From PALSA-612 sp963711315 (GTDB lineage Bacteria; Actinomycetota; Thermoleophilia; Gaiellales; Gaiellaceae), in assembly GCA_963711315.1 (NCBI GenBank), contig CAVQDQ010000002.1, positions 558,001 to 622,000 of the forward strand: a stretch of 64,000 nucleotides of DNA, given 5' to 3'. How positions within the stretch are numbered: the stretch's first letter is position 1; every line of letters begins with the position of its first letter. A program made the position numbers and the translations under genes. Shown here piece after piece: positions 8,822 to 15,632 of the stretch. The notes under the pieces are model-generated. The model was not told where the DNA came from. It saw only the letters and a program-made list of their open reading frames with translations, and did not search any database.

Positions 8822-9348
8822 CGCCGAACGGCGCGGAGGAACAGAATCCGCGTCAGGCCACTGAACGGCTTGATCACGAGCCAGTACCGCCGGAAAGCAC
8901 GTCGCGCGGTCGCGTCCTCGACGTGCACGCGGGTCTCGGTCGAAACCCGGCAGCGTCCGCCGCCGAGCTCGGCGATGCGGAAGTCGATCACCGCCTTGCA
9001 GACGTCGGGACGGTCGTAGGCGAGGAACTCCTCGGCCGTGCGTGGCCGACCCGGGTCTCGCCCGCCTCGCAGGCGCCAGAACTGCCCCGTCAGGCCGAGG
9101 ACGACGCCCATGCCCGGCTCGTTCTCGAGCTCGATCGCTCCGATACCCGCCAGTCCGAGAAACGGCCGCTTCGTGTCGTGGCTCCCGCGCCCAAGCCCTC
9201 GCAGCAGGTACAGGATGCGGATGCCGCGGATCTCGTCAACCGATACCTCGCGCAGCGCGCGGTCCACTGGCTCGCGACGAGCATCGATCACCACGTCGTG
9301 CTGCTCGGAAAACTCGAACGTCGGCAGGAAGTAGTCGAGGGATCGCAC
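8803..9348 (-). CDS. SRPBCC (START-like) fold protein of unknown function
   Basis: GTG start at 9348 gives MRSLDYFLPTFEFSEQHDVV and a 181-residue protein. The pattern is typical of SRPBCC ligand-binding proteins: an initial strand (HDVVIDARREPVDRAL), a middle hydrophobic segment, GLTGQFWRLRGG, then FRIAELGGGRCRVSTETRVHVEDATARRAFRRYWLVIKPFSGLTRI, with the long C-terminal helix last. No catalytic residues are recognisable and no ligand can be assigned. It is divergently transcribed from the biotin-carrier fusion gene with only 30 bases between the two starts, and its 3' end overlaps the end of efp. Confidence 0.75.
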   Translation of the reverse strand: MRSLDYFLPTFEFSEQHDVVIDARREPVDRALREVSVDEIRGIRILYLLRGLGRGSHDTKRPFLGLAGIGAIELENEPGMGVVLGLTGQFWRLRGGRDPGRPRTAEEFLAYDRPDVCKAVIDFRIAELGGGRCRVSTETRVHVEDATARRAFRRYWLVIKPFSGLTRILFLRAVRRQAREM

Positions 9349-9378
9349 GCCTCCATTCTGCGGCGCTAAGGTCCGGGC
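9349..9378. promoter_or_regulatory. 30-bp divergent leaderless promoter pair (SRPBCC gene / biotin-carrier fusion)
   Basis: Plus strand TAAGGT (9367-9372) ends six bases before GTG 9379. Minus strand CAGAAT (9360 to 9355) ends six bases before GTG 9348. The two hexamers are six bases apart. The layout is identical to that at 29885-29914. Confidence 0.6.
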
Positions 9379-11184
9379 GTGCCGAGACTCGCCGACACGA
9401 CTCTTCGCCTGCTCGGTCAGGAGCCGCTGGCGGGCTCGCTGCCGACTGCCGAGCAGCTCCGCCTCGCAGAGGTCCTCGACACCGCCGGCTTCGCGTACCT
9501 CGAGATCTCCGGCGGCGGCTGCTTCGACTCCGCTGTGCGGCGAGGCGTGGAGAGTCCGTGGGAGCGAATTCGCGCCATCCGGTCGCGTACGAAGACCCCT
9601 CTCGCCATGGCGCTGCGTGGACGCTTTCTCGTGGGCTCACGGCCGGTCAGCGTCGATCTGGCGCAGCGCTTCGTCGCCTGCGCGGCAGAGAGCGGCATCG
9701 ACGTCTTCCGCCTCCACGATCCGCTCAACGACGTCTCGAACCTCCGCGAGGCCGCGTCGGCGATCACCGCCGCTGGGCGGGAGTTCGACGCGGGTCTCGT
9801 GCACAGCCCGAGCCGTTACGAGGACACCGACCTGCTCGCAGAACAGGCGAAGCGGCTGCCGGAGCTCGGCGCTTCGCGCGTGCTCATCCACGACCCATCT
9901 GGCTCGCTGAGCCCGCAGCGGGCCGCCAACCTCGTCGGCGAAGTGCGCGAAGCATCGGGCGGCCTCCCGGTCGGCTTCTATTGCCAGGGAGCCGGCGGCG
10001 TGGCGCTGGCTGCGACGCTCGAGGCGGCGCGCGCCGGCGCGGATCTCATCGCCTGCGCGGTCTATCCGCTCGCGCTCATGCTGCACCGCGTCTCCGCCGA
10101 GTCCGCCGCGACGGCGCTCGCCGGCCTCGGGCTCGACACGGGCGTGGACGCCTCCCGCGTCTGGGAGGCCTCGGATCTCGTGGACGAGTTCATCGGCGAC
10201 GAGCCGGTGACGCCGACGGCGCCGCGGGTCTCGACGCTCGCCGCGCAGCACCGCCTGCCGCCGGGCCTCGTCGCGGCGCTGGACGTCCATCTGCGAGCGA
10301 ACGCGGCGGGCGACCGCATCGACGAGGTGCTCGAAGAGTTGGCACGGATTCGCGCAGAGGTCGGCTCGCCGCCGCTCGCCTCGCCGATCGGTCAGATCCT
10401 CGGCTCGCAGGCGCTCGTGCACGTCCTGTCGGCAGAGCGCTACCAGACGGTCGTCGACGAGTTGAAGGCCCTCATCGCGGGCCGCTTCGGCTCACCGCCG
10501 GCCGCGATCGACCCGACGGTCGAGCGTGCCGTGGGCCTGATCGGCGGCGAGCCGCCCGAGGAGCAACCGGTCGACGTCGCCTCGGCGAGGGAGGTAGGCG
10601 AGGGCCTCGCGACGAGCGACGAGGAGCTCTGCCTGCTCGCCCTGTTCGGTGAGGAGGCCGAGCCACTGCTGCGCACGATCCGCGGCCGGGGCCAGCGCGA
10701 CGACGACGAGACGACTGGCCAGGAGCCGACGCGCTCGGAGCGCATTCGGGAGATCGTCCGCATCGTCCAGGAGTCGGGAGTGCAAGAGGTGACGCTCGAG
10801 GACGCCGGCATGCGCGTGACCGTCCGCCGGAACGACGAGAGCCCTGCATCGCCCTCCGCGCCCGCAGCTTTCCCCGAGAGCGAGGAGCTCGAGCCGGTGC
10901 TGGAGGCGCCCTTCGCGCCCGGCCTGCTGCGCGTCGAGGCGCCGATGGTGGGCACCTTCTACCGGGCTCCCGAGCCGGGCGCGAACCCCTTCGTCGGCGT
11001 CGGCGACGTTGTCGTGCCCGGCCAGACGCTCTGCATCCTCGAGGCGATGAAGCTCATGAACGAGGTCAAGGTCGAGCAGGCCGGCATCGTCCGGGCGATC
11101 CATGCCGAGAACGCCCAGCCGGTCGAGTACGGCCAGCTCCTGTTCGAGCTCGAGCTCGCCGACGGCCGCCCGCCGGTTCTGTAA
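9379..11184 (+). CDS. Carboxyltransferase-like domain (metal ligands replaced) fused to a biotin carboxyl carrier domain
   Basis: 601 residues. Residues ~1-470 align by motif with the transferase domain of pyruvate carboxylase and oxaloacetate decarboxylase alpha: DTTLR (6-10), GFAYLEISGGGCFD (37-50), PWERIR, LRG (79-81), FRLHDPLND (110-118), VLIHDPSGSLSP (168-179). The usual RD-(A/G)-HQ reads RLLGQ, the carbamylated Lys of IKD is His171, and the HxH pair is Tyr201/Gln203, so every metal ligand I know for the family seems lost. Residues ~475-601 are an intact AccB-type carrier: IREIVRIVQESGV, APMVGTFYRAPEPG and the biotinylation motif EAMKLMNE with Lys558. accC follows by 9 bases. It may serve acyl-CoA carboxylase with the first domain as scaffold; that is inference. 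Confidence 0.85.
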   Translation: MPRLADTTLRLLGQEPLAGSLPTAEQLRLAEVLDTAGFAYLEISGGGCFDSAVRRGVESPWERIRAIRSRTKTPLAMALRGRFLVGSRPVSVDLAQRFVACAAESGIDVFRLHDPLNDVSNLREAASAITAAGREFDAGLVHSPSRYEDTDLLAEQAKRLPELGASRVLIHDPSGSLSPQRAANLVGEVREASGGLPVGFYCQGAGGVALAATLEAARAGADLIACAVYPLALMLHRVSAESAATALAGLGLDTGVDASRVWEASDLVDEFIGDEPVTPTAPRVSTLAAQHRLPPGLVAALDVHLRANAAGDRIDEVLEELARIRAEVGSPPLASPIGQILGSQALVHVLSAERYQTVVDELKALIAGRFGSPPAAIDPTVERAVGLIGGEPPEEQPVDVASAREVGEGLATSDEELCLLALFGEEAEPLLRTIRGRGQRDDDETTGQEPTRSERIREIVRIVQESGVQEVTLEDAGMRVTVRRNDESPASPSAPAAFPESEELEPVLEAPFAPGLLRVEAPMVGTFYRAPEPGANPFVGVGDVVVPGQTLCILEAMKLMNEVKVEQAGIVRAIHAENAQPVEYGQLLFELELADGRPPVL

Positions 11185-11193
11185 GGCCGGCCG

Positions 11194-12552
11194 ATGTTCA
11201 CGCGCGTGCTCATCGCCAATCGCGGGGAGATCGCCGTGCGGGTGATCCGCACGCTGCACGAGCTGGGGATCGAGGCCGTCGCCGTCTACTCCACAGCCGA
11301 CCGCGGGGCGCTGCACACGCGGCTCGCCGACCAGGCTGTCTGCATCGGCCCGCCTCCGGCCGCCGAGAGCTACCTGTCCATCCCGTCCGTCATCGCGGCT
11401 GCCGAGACGACGGGGTGCGAGGCGATCCATCCCGGCTACGGCTTCCTCGCCGAGAACCCGGCGTTCGTGCTGGCATGCGCAGACAACGACCTCGTGTTCA
11501 TCGGGCCGGGCGCGGAGGTCATGGAGGAGATGGGGGACAAGGTGCGGGCGAAGTTGGCGATGGCGGCTGCCGGCGTGCCCGTCGTTCCGGGGACGGAAGG
11601 CGTCGCCGCCGCGGCGGACGCACGCGCCGCTGCCGATGCGTTCGGCTACCCGGTGCTGCTCAAGGCGGCTGCCGGCGGCGGCGGCAAGGGCATGCGGCTC
11701 GTGACCTCGCCGGCCGAGCTGGAGGAAACGTTCCAGACCGCGTCCATAGAGGCGTTGGCCTCATTCGGGGACGGACGCGTGTACGTCGAGAAGGCGCTCG
11801 TCCCGGCGCGTCACGTAGAGGTGCAGGTGCTCGCCGATGCCGAAGGCAACGTGCTGACGCTGGGCGAGCGCGAGTGCTCCATCCAGCGACGCCACCAGAA
11901 GCTCGTCGAGGAGTCGCCCTCTCCAGCGCTGACGCCCGAGCGCCGCGAGGAGATGGAGGAGGCCGCCGCGCGCGCGTGCCGAGCGGTCGGGTACATCAAC
12001 GCCGGTACCTTCGAGTTTCTGGTCGGTCCCGACGGACGGTTTCACTTCATCGAGCTGAACGCCCGGCTCCAGGTCGAGCATCCCGTCTCGGAGCTCGTCA
12101 CGGGCATCGATCTCGTACGCGAGCAGCTGCGCATCGCCGCCGGCGAGTCGCTGGCCATGACCGGACGTGCGCCGCGGGGCGGCCATGCGATCGAGGTGCG
12201 GCTGAATGCCGAGGATCCCGCCGCGGACTTCGCTCCGTCGCCTGGCCGCGTGACCCGCTTCCGTCCGCCGCTGGGGCCTTTCGACCGAGTGGACACGCAC
12301 CTCGAGGACGGAACGGAGGTGCCACCGCACTACGACTCCCTGTTGGCCAAGCTCATCGTCTGGGGCAACGACCGCGCCAATGCCATCGCACGCTGCCGGC
12401 TCGCGCTGGGGGAGCTCGAGATCGAGGGCGTGCGCACGACGCGGGAGCTCGCGCTCGACATCATGAGCTCGGAGGCTTTCGTGACCGGCTCGTACTCGAC
12501 CTCGTTCCTGGACGAGGCCGCAGATTCGCTGCTCGCACTGAGGTCGTCGTGA
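11194..12552 (+). CDS. accC: Biotin carboxylase subunit (acetyl/acyl-CoA carboxylase)
   Basis: ATP-grasp enzyme that carboxylates carrier-bound biotin with bicarbonate. Domains in order: biotin carboxylase N-terminal (FTRVLIANRGEIAVRVIRTLHELGI), central ATP-grasp with the glycine loop KAAAGGGGKGMRLV, ECSIQRRHQK, and FIELNARLQVEHPVSELVTGIDLV, then the C-terminal domain with GHAIEVRLNAEDP and YDSLLAKLIVWG. The length of 452 residues matches free AccC. The preceding gene supplies the biotinylated carrier. No AccA/AccD or PccB-type transferase is encoded here, so the partner transferase must be elsewhere. Its stop overlaps the next start (GTGA). Confidence 0.96.
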   Translation: MFTRVLIANRGEIAVRVIRTLHELGIEAVAVYSTADRGALHTRLADQAVCIGPPPAAESYLSIPSVIAAAETTGCEAIHPGYGFLAENPAFVLACADNDLVFIGPGAEVMEEMGDKVRAKLAMAAAGVPVVPGTEGVAAAADARAAADAFGYPVLLKAAAGGGGKGMRLVTSPAELEETFQTASIEALASFGDGRVYVEKALVPARHVEVQVLADAEGNVLTLGERECSIQRRHQKLVEESPSPALTPERREEMEEAAARACRAVGYINAGTFEFLVGPDGRFHFIELNARLQVEHPVSELVTGIDLVREQLRIAAGESLAMTGRAPRGGHAIEVRLNAEDPAADFAPSPGRVTRFRPPLGPFDRVDTHLEDGTEVPPHYDSLLAKLIVWGNDRANAIARCRLALGELEIEGVRTTRELALDIMSSEAFVTGSYSTSFLDEAADSLLALRSS

Positions 12553-12857
12553 TCGAAGTCGCCCGCACGACCCTCGGCGGCATTGCGCTCGAGCCGAAGG
12601 CGCTGTCCCAGCTCGTGCACGAGGCGGCCGAAGGCGCCGGCGCAGTGAGGGTCGGCCGGACGTTGGACGTCTCGCTGGGGGAGGACGGTGCCACGACCGT
12701 GTCGGTGTCGGTGACCGCGCCACGCCGGGCTGTGCTGCCCGAGCTCGGCGTGCTCGTCCAGCAGCGAATCGCCGAGGCGCTACAGCAGGCGCTCGAGGTG
12801 CCGCCGGCCGGCGTAGACGTCACGATCGAGGGCGTTCACACGGAGGGTGAAGGCTGA
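12549..12857 (+). CDS. Asp23/Gls24 (DUF322) family protein
   Basis: 102 residues from a GTG overlapping the accC stop: VIEVARTTLGGIALEPKALSQLVHEAAEGAGAV and so on. The pattern of a short strand, a helix ending in a glycine-rich turn, VSVSVTAPRRAVLPELGVLVQQRIAEALQQALEVPPAGVDVTIEGV is that of the Asp23/Gls24 envelope-stress family, frequently encoded between accC and nusB in Gram-positive genomes. The frame is open upstream across accC, but only this start agrees with the family N-terminus. The precise role is unknown; relatives are membrane-associated or cytosolic scaffold proteins. Its last base is the first base of nusB. Confidence 0.85.
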   Translation: MIEVARTTLGGIALEPKALSQLVHEAAEGAGAVRVGRTLDVSLGEDGATTVSVSVTAPRRAVLPELGVLVQQRIAEALQQALEVPPAGVDVTIEGVHTEGEG

Positions 12858-13237
12858 TGCCGGGCCGTCGCGCAGCTCGTCGCACTGCGCTGTTCCTGCT
12901 CTACCAGTGGGACCTCACCGGCCAGCCGCTGACCGCGCTGTACGAGGGTGACATCGACCCGTTCAGCCGCGAGCTGGCCGACGCTGTGGCGGGCGAGGCG
13001 CCCGAGCTCGACCGCATCATCGACGCGGCCTCCGACGAGTGGAGGGCCGACCGCCTGGGCGTGCTCGAGCGGAACATCATTCGCATCGGGATCTACGAGC
13101 TCGTGCACGGTACGGTCCCGGTCGAAGTGGCGATCTCCGAAGCCGTGAATCTCGCGAAGCGCTACGCCTCGGACGAAGCGGGCAAGCTCGTCAACGGCGT
13201 GCTCGCCCGCGTCGCGCGTGAGCAGGTGACGTCGTGA
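12857..13237 (+). CDS. nusB: Transcription antitermination factor NusB
   Basis: All-helical RNA-binding protein that, with NusE (S10), binds boxA in rRNA leaders and prevents premature termination. The N-terminal RAARRTALFLLYQWDLTGQPL and the later RADRLGVLERNIIRIGIYELVHGTVPVEVAISEAVNLAKRYASDEAGKLVNGVLARV match the family closely. The length of 126 residues is normal. ATG start one base into the upstream stop; the end overlaps the next gene. Position after an Asp23-like gene and before xseB/ispA is the common Gram-positive order. Confidence 0.96.
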   Translation: MPGRRAARRTALFLLYQWDLTGQPLTALYEGDIDPFSRELADAVAGEAPELDRIIDAASDEWRADRLGVLERNIIRIGIYELVHGTVPVEVAISEAVNLAKRYASDEAGKLVNGVLARVAREQVTS

Positions 13238-13416
13238 GCGCGGCCGACCCTCTCGCGCACGCGGAGCAGCTGCTCGCCCAGCTCGAGGCCGCTCGCGCGA
13301 CGTTGGAGCAGACCGAGGAGCCGGACACGGCGCTCGAGCTCCTGGACGAGATCGCGCGCCTCGCGCGGGAGGCACACGTGGAGATCGAGCGCGCCAAGCA
13401 CGAGCTGGATCAGTGA
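13234..13416 (+). CDS. xseB: Probable exonuclease VII small subunit (XseB-like)
   Basis: 60-residue acidic, Ala/Leu/Glu-rich helical protein from a GTG overlapping nusB: LAHAEQLLAQLEAARATLEQTEEPDTALELLDEIARLAREAHVEIERAKHELD. The two-helix heptad pattern and its place between nusB and the prenyl synthase fit XseB, which pairs with XseA to degrade single-stranded DNA. The usual signature (LEEIV, LESG) is weak here and no xseA is in the window, so it could be an unrelated small coiled-coil protein. Confidence 0.6.
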   Translation: MSAADPLAHAEQLLAQLEAARATLEQTEEPDTALELLDEIARLAREAHVEIERAKHELDQ

Positions 13417-14183
13417 AGACGCCCGACCAGCTCCGCGAGCTCGTCGAGCAGTACCTCGCCGGCCTGCAGCTCGTCCCCGAGCTCGGCGACCTGGCCGGGC
13501 CCGTCCGCTACGGGTTCGAGGCCGGTGGAAAGCGCGTGCGGCCGGTGATCTGCCTGGCCACGGGAGAAGCAGCCGGCGTCGACGTCGAGCGCGTGCTCGC
13601 CGCAGCCGCTGCACTCGAGCTCATCCACTCGTTCTCGCTCGTCCACGACGACCTGCCGGCTCTGGACAACGACGAGGTGCGGCGCGGTCGCCCCAGCACG
13701 TGGGCCCGCTTCGGCGAAGCCGACGCCATTCTCGCGGGCGACGCGCTGCTGGCCGAGGCGTTCCGCCAGGCGGCCGCGTACCCGACCGCGAACGTGGTCC
13801 GCGAGCTGGCCGAGGCGACGCTCGGCATGATCGGAGGGCAGCACCTCGACATCCATGGAGAGGTGCACGACCTCGCCGTGCTGCACCGGCTGAAGACCGG
13901 GCGACTTTTCGCTGCATCAGTCGGCTGTGCGCTGTGGGCGGCCGAGGTACCCGTGTCCGAGCAGCTGCCATGGCGCGAATTCGGCGAAGAGCTAGGGCTC
14001 CTGTTCCAGATCGTCGACGACGTGCTCGACGAGGACGGCTACTTCCTCCTCCACGGCGCGGAGGGCGCCAGGAGCCTCGCCGCCGAGGCCGCCGATCGGG
14101 CGCACCAACGCCTGGCAGACATCGACGCCGACACGTCGGTGCTCGGCGAGATCGTCACCGACCTCGCCGTGCGCACCAGGTAG
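13413..14183 (+). CDS. ispA: Polyprenyl (geranyl/farnesyl-type) diphosphate synthase
   Basis: Head-to-tail condensation of isopentenyl diphosphate with allylic diphosphates. GTG start. The first Asp-rich motif is HDDLPALDNDEVRRGRPSTW (DDxxxxD type, as in farnesyl and geranylgeranyl synthases), the second is QIVDDVLDEDG (DDxxD). GGKRVRPVICLATGEAAG and LKTGRLFAASV are also conserved. At 256 residues it is about 35 shorter than E. coli IspA, the loss lying after the second Asp motif, where sequence goes straight to EGARSLAAEAADRA. Product chain length cannot be fixed from sequence alone. No dxs follows; the downstream gene is convergent. Confidence 0.9.
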   Translation: MKTPDQLRELVEQYLAGLQLVPELGDLAGPVRYGFEAGGKRVRPVICLATGEAAGVDVERVLAAAAALELIHSFSLVHDDLPALDNDEVRRGRPSTWARFGEADAILAGDALLAEAFRQAAAYPTANVVRELAEATLGMIGGQHLDIHGEVHDLAVLHRLKTGRLFAASVGCALWAAEVPVSEQLPWREFGEELGLLFQIVDDVLDEDGYFLLHGAEGARSLAAEAADRAHQRLADIDADTSVLGEIVTDLAVRTR

Positions 14184-14200
14184 GCGCCCTGCGGCTGGGG

Positions 14201-15006
14201 CTATCGCCCGTAGCCGGAAGCCGCGAAGAAGGCGTTCGCCATTGCCCGGTACCCGGCGTCGTTCGGATGCGGATCGCCCATCGCGCAGATGTACGTGAGC
14301 ACGCAGACCCGGCGGACATTCCCGGGCGGCGTGAAGACCGCGTACACCTTTGCGACCCGCGCTCGCGAAGCGGCCGCGGTTCGTGCGATGGCTGCGTCGA
14401 GCGAGCGGTAGAGCGGCTCGGTCTTCTTGAACTTATCGGCCTCCAGGTTCCAGGCTCCGGTCACGATGATCTCAGCGGTCGGTGCGGCTGACCGCAGCTG
14501 CCCGAGGATCGAGTCGAGGCGCGAAGCGAACGACGCGATCGCTTTCTGCGCGTGCTTGCCCCTGGCCGACAGCGGCGCCAGATCGTTGCCCCACAGCGTC
14601 AGCGTTATCGGGCTGACCTGCCCTGGGTGAGACCGCAGGAACGACAGCGCCGCCTTCTGCTGTGCGCCGCGAAACGGATCATGAGGCTTCTGTCCTTCGC
14701 GAAGCGCAGGGGCAGCCACCCGGGTGAACGTCACGCTGGACTCGCCGGGACATCCGTAGTTGACGACCTTGATCTTCGGAGACAGCTTGCGCAGACGGGC
14801 AGCGAAGGGGTCGACGTAACCCGTGTCGAACGTCGGCTGACCGCCTTTGCCCGGTTGGATTCCGTACGCGATCGAGTCGCCCAGGGCGAGGTAGTAGCTC
14901 TGCGGTCCCTTCTGGCCTAGGCCTGCCGCGGGCCTGGAAGCGCAAGCACCACGGCCACCGCGAGCAACGAGGCCATCGCCGGCCCGAACACGCGCCGAAT
15001 CTCCAT
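14201..15006 (-). CDS. Secreted SGNH/GDSL-type esterase or lipase, one frameshift
   Basis: The ATG at 15006 follows a strong Shine-Dalgarno (AGGAGGAGGGG) and opens with MEIRRVFGPAMASLLAVAVVL, a signal peptide. A missing base in the G/C run at about 14928-14934 then breaks the frame; correcting it gives SYYLALGDSIAYG (block I, catalytic Ser), YGCPGESS (block II), LWGNDL (block III, Asn) and DPHPNDAGY (block V, catalytic Asp and His). The corrected length is about 268 residues. The enzyme is probably exported and hydrolyses esters or lipids; no substrate can be inferred. It is divergent from the padR-type gene 41 bases away, which may control it. Confidence 0.85.
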
Positions 15007-15024
15007 GACTCCCCTCCTCCTTCA

Positions 15025-15062
15025 GATACTATCTCTGCGACGGTATCATGGATACTATGATA
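15025..15062. promoter_or_regulatory. Operator/promoter region between the SGNH hydrolase and padR genes
   Basis: GATACTAT occurs twice (15025-15032, 15051-15058). TATCAT-N7-ATGATA (15044-15062) is a perfect inverted repeat over the padR start codons. TACTAT (15027-15032) on plus and TAGTAT (15031 to 15026) on minus overlap as candidate -10 elements for both genes. Confidence 0.6.
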
Positions 15063-15620
15063 TTGCAACCACGCTCACGACTCGACGACTCTGCGTCTGC
15101 CGTGCTCGGGCTGATCGCGCTGCGGGGGCCGTCGACGGCTTACGAGGTCAAGCGCGCCCTGTCGCGCATCGCGGACGAGTTCTGGCCCGTTCCGCACGTG
15201 ACCCCGTATCGCGTGACGGCGGAGCTCGAGCGCCTGGGGCTGCTGACGGCCGAGCAGGAGCCGGGCGGCCGCCGCCGACGAGTGTTCTCGCTGACGGACG
15301 AAGGACGCTCGGCGCTCAACGCCTGGCTTTCGGAGCCGACGAGCGAGACGATGGCGATCCGCGATCCCAGCCAGCTGCACCTCCTCTTCGCCGAGCTGGT
15401 CGACCCGGTTGCGACAGCCGAGCTCGCGCGCGCCCAGGTCCGCGTCTACGAGGCGCGGCTCGCAGCGCTCGACGAGACGGAGGCGAGGCTTGCCGACGAC
15501 GCCGTCCGTGGGCCACGCCTCGGCCCGTTGCGGCTCGGCCGCGGCGTCTACACGGCCGCCCTGACCTTCTGGACGTCGGTGGCCGAGGCGCCTGACGCCC
15601 CCGGCTCGTGGACGCCGTAG
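15048..15620 (+). CDS. PadR-family transcriptional regulator
   Basis: Residues ~15-95 form the PadR winged helix: AVLGLIALRGPSTAYEVKRAL, then the wing GGRRRRVFSLTDEGRSALNAWL. The remaining ~95 residues are the C-terminal helical dimerisation domain typical of the Vir-like subfamily (LAELV..ARAQVRVYEARLAALDETEA). There are two possible starts, ATG 15048 and ATG 15057; a TATCAT hexamer seven bases before the second fits a leaderless start there. A 19-bp inverted repeat spans both codons, suggesting autoregulation, and the divergent SGNH hydrolase is the obvious second target. The effector is unknown. Confidence 0.88.
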   Translation: MDTMILQPRSRLDDSASAVLGLIALRGPSTAYEVKRALSRIADEFWPVPHVTPYRVTAELERLGLLTAEQEPGGRRRRVFSLTDEGRSALNAWLSEPTSETMAIRDPSQLHLLFAELVDPVATAELARAQVRVYEARLAALDETEARLADDAVRGPRLGPLRLGRGVYTAALTFWTSVAEAPDAPGSWTP

Positions 15621-15632
15621 GGGCCCTACGGC
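15614..15632. terminator. Palindrome at the convergent stops of padR and the TolB-like gene
   Basis: GCCGTAGGG, one base, then its exact complement. The TAG stop of padR lies in one arm and the TAG stop of the minus-strand gene in the other. Its position suits a bidirectional terminator, although the loop is minimal and no T-tract is present. Confidence 0.5.
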
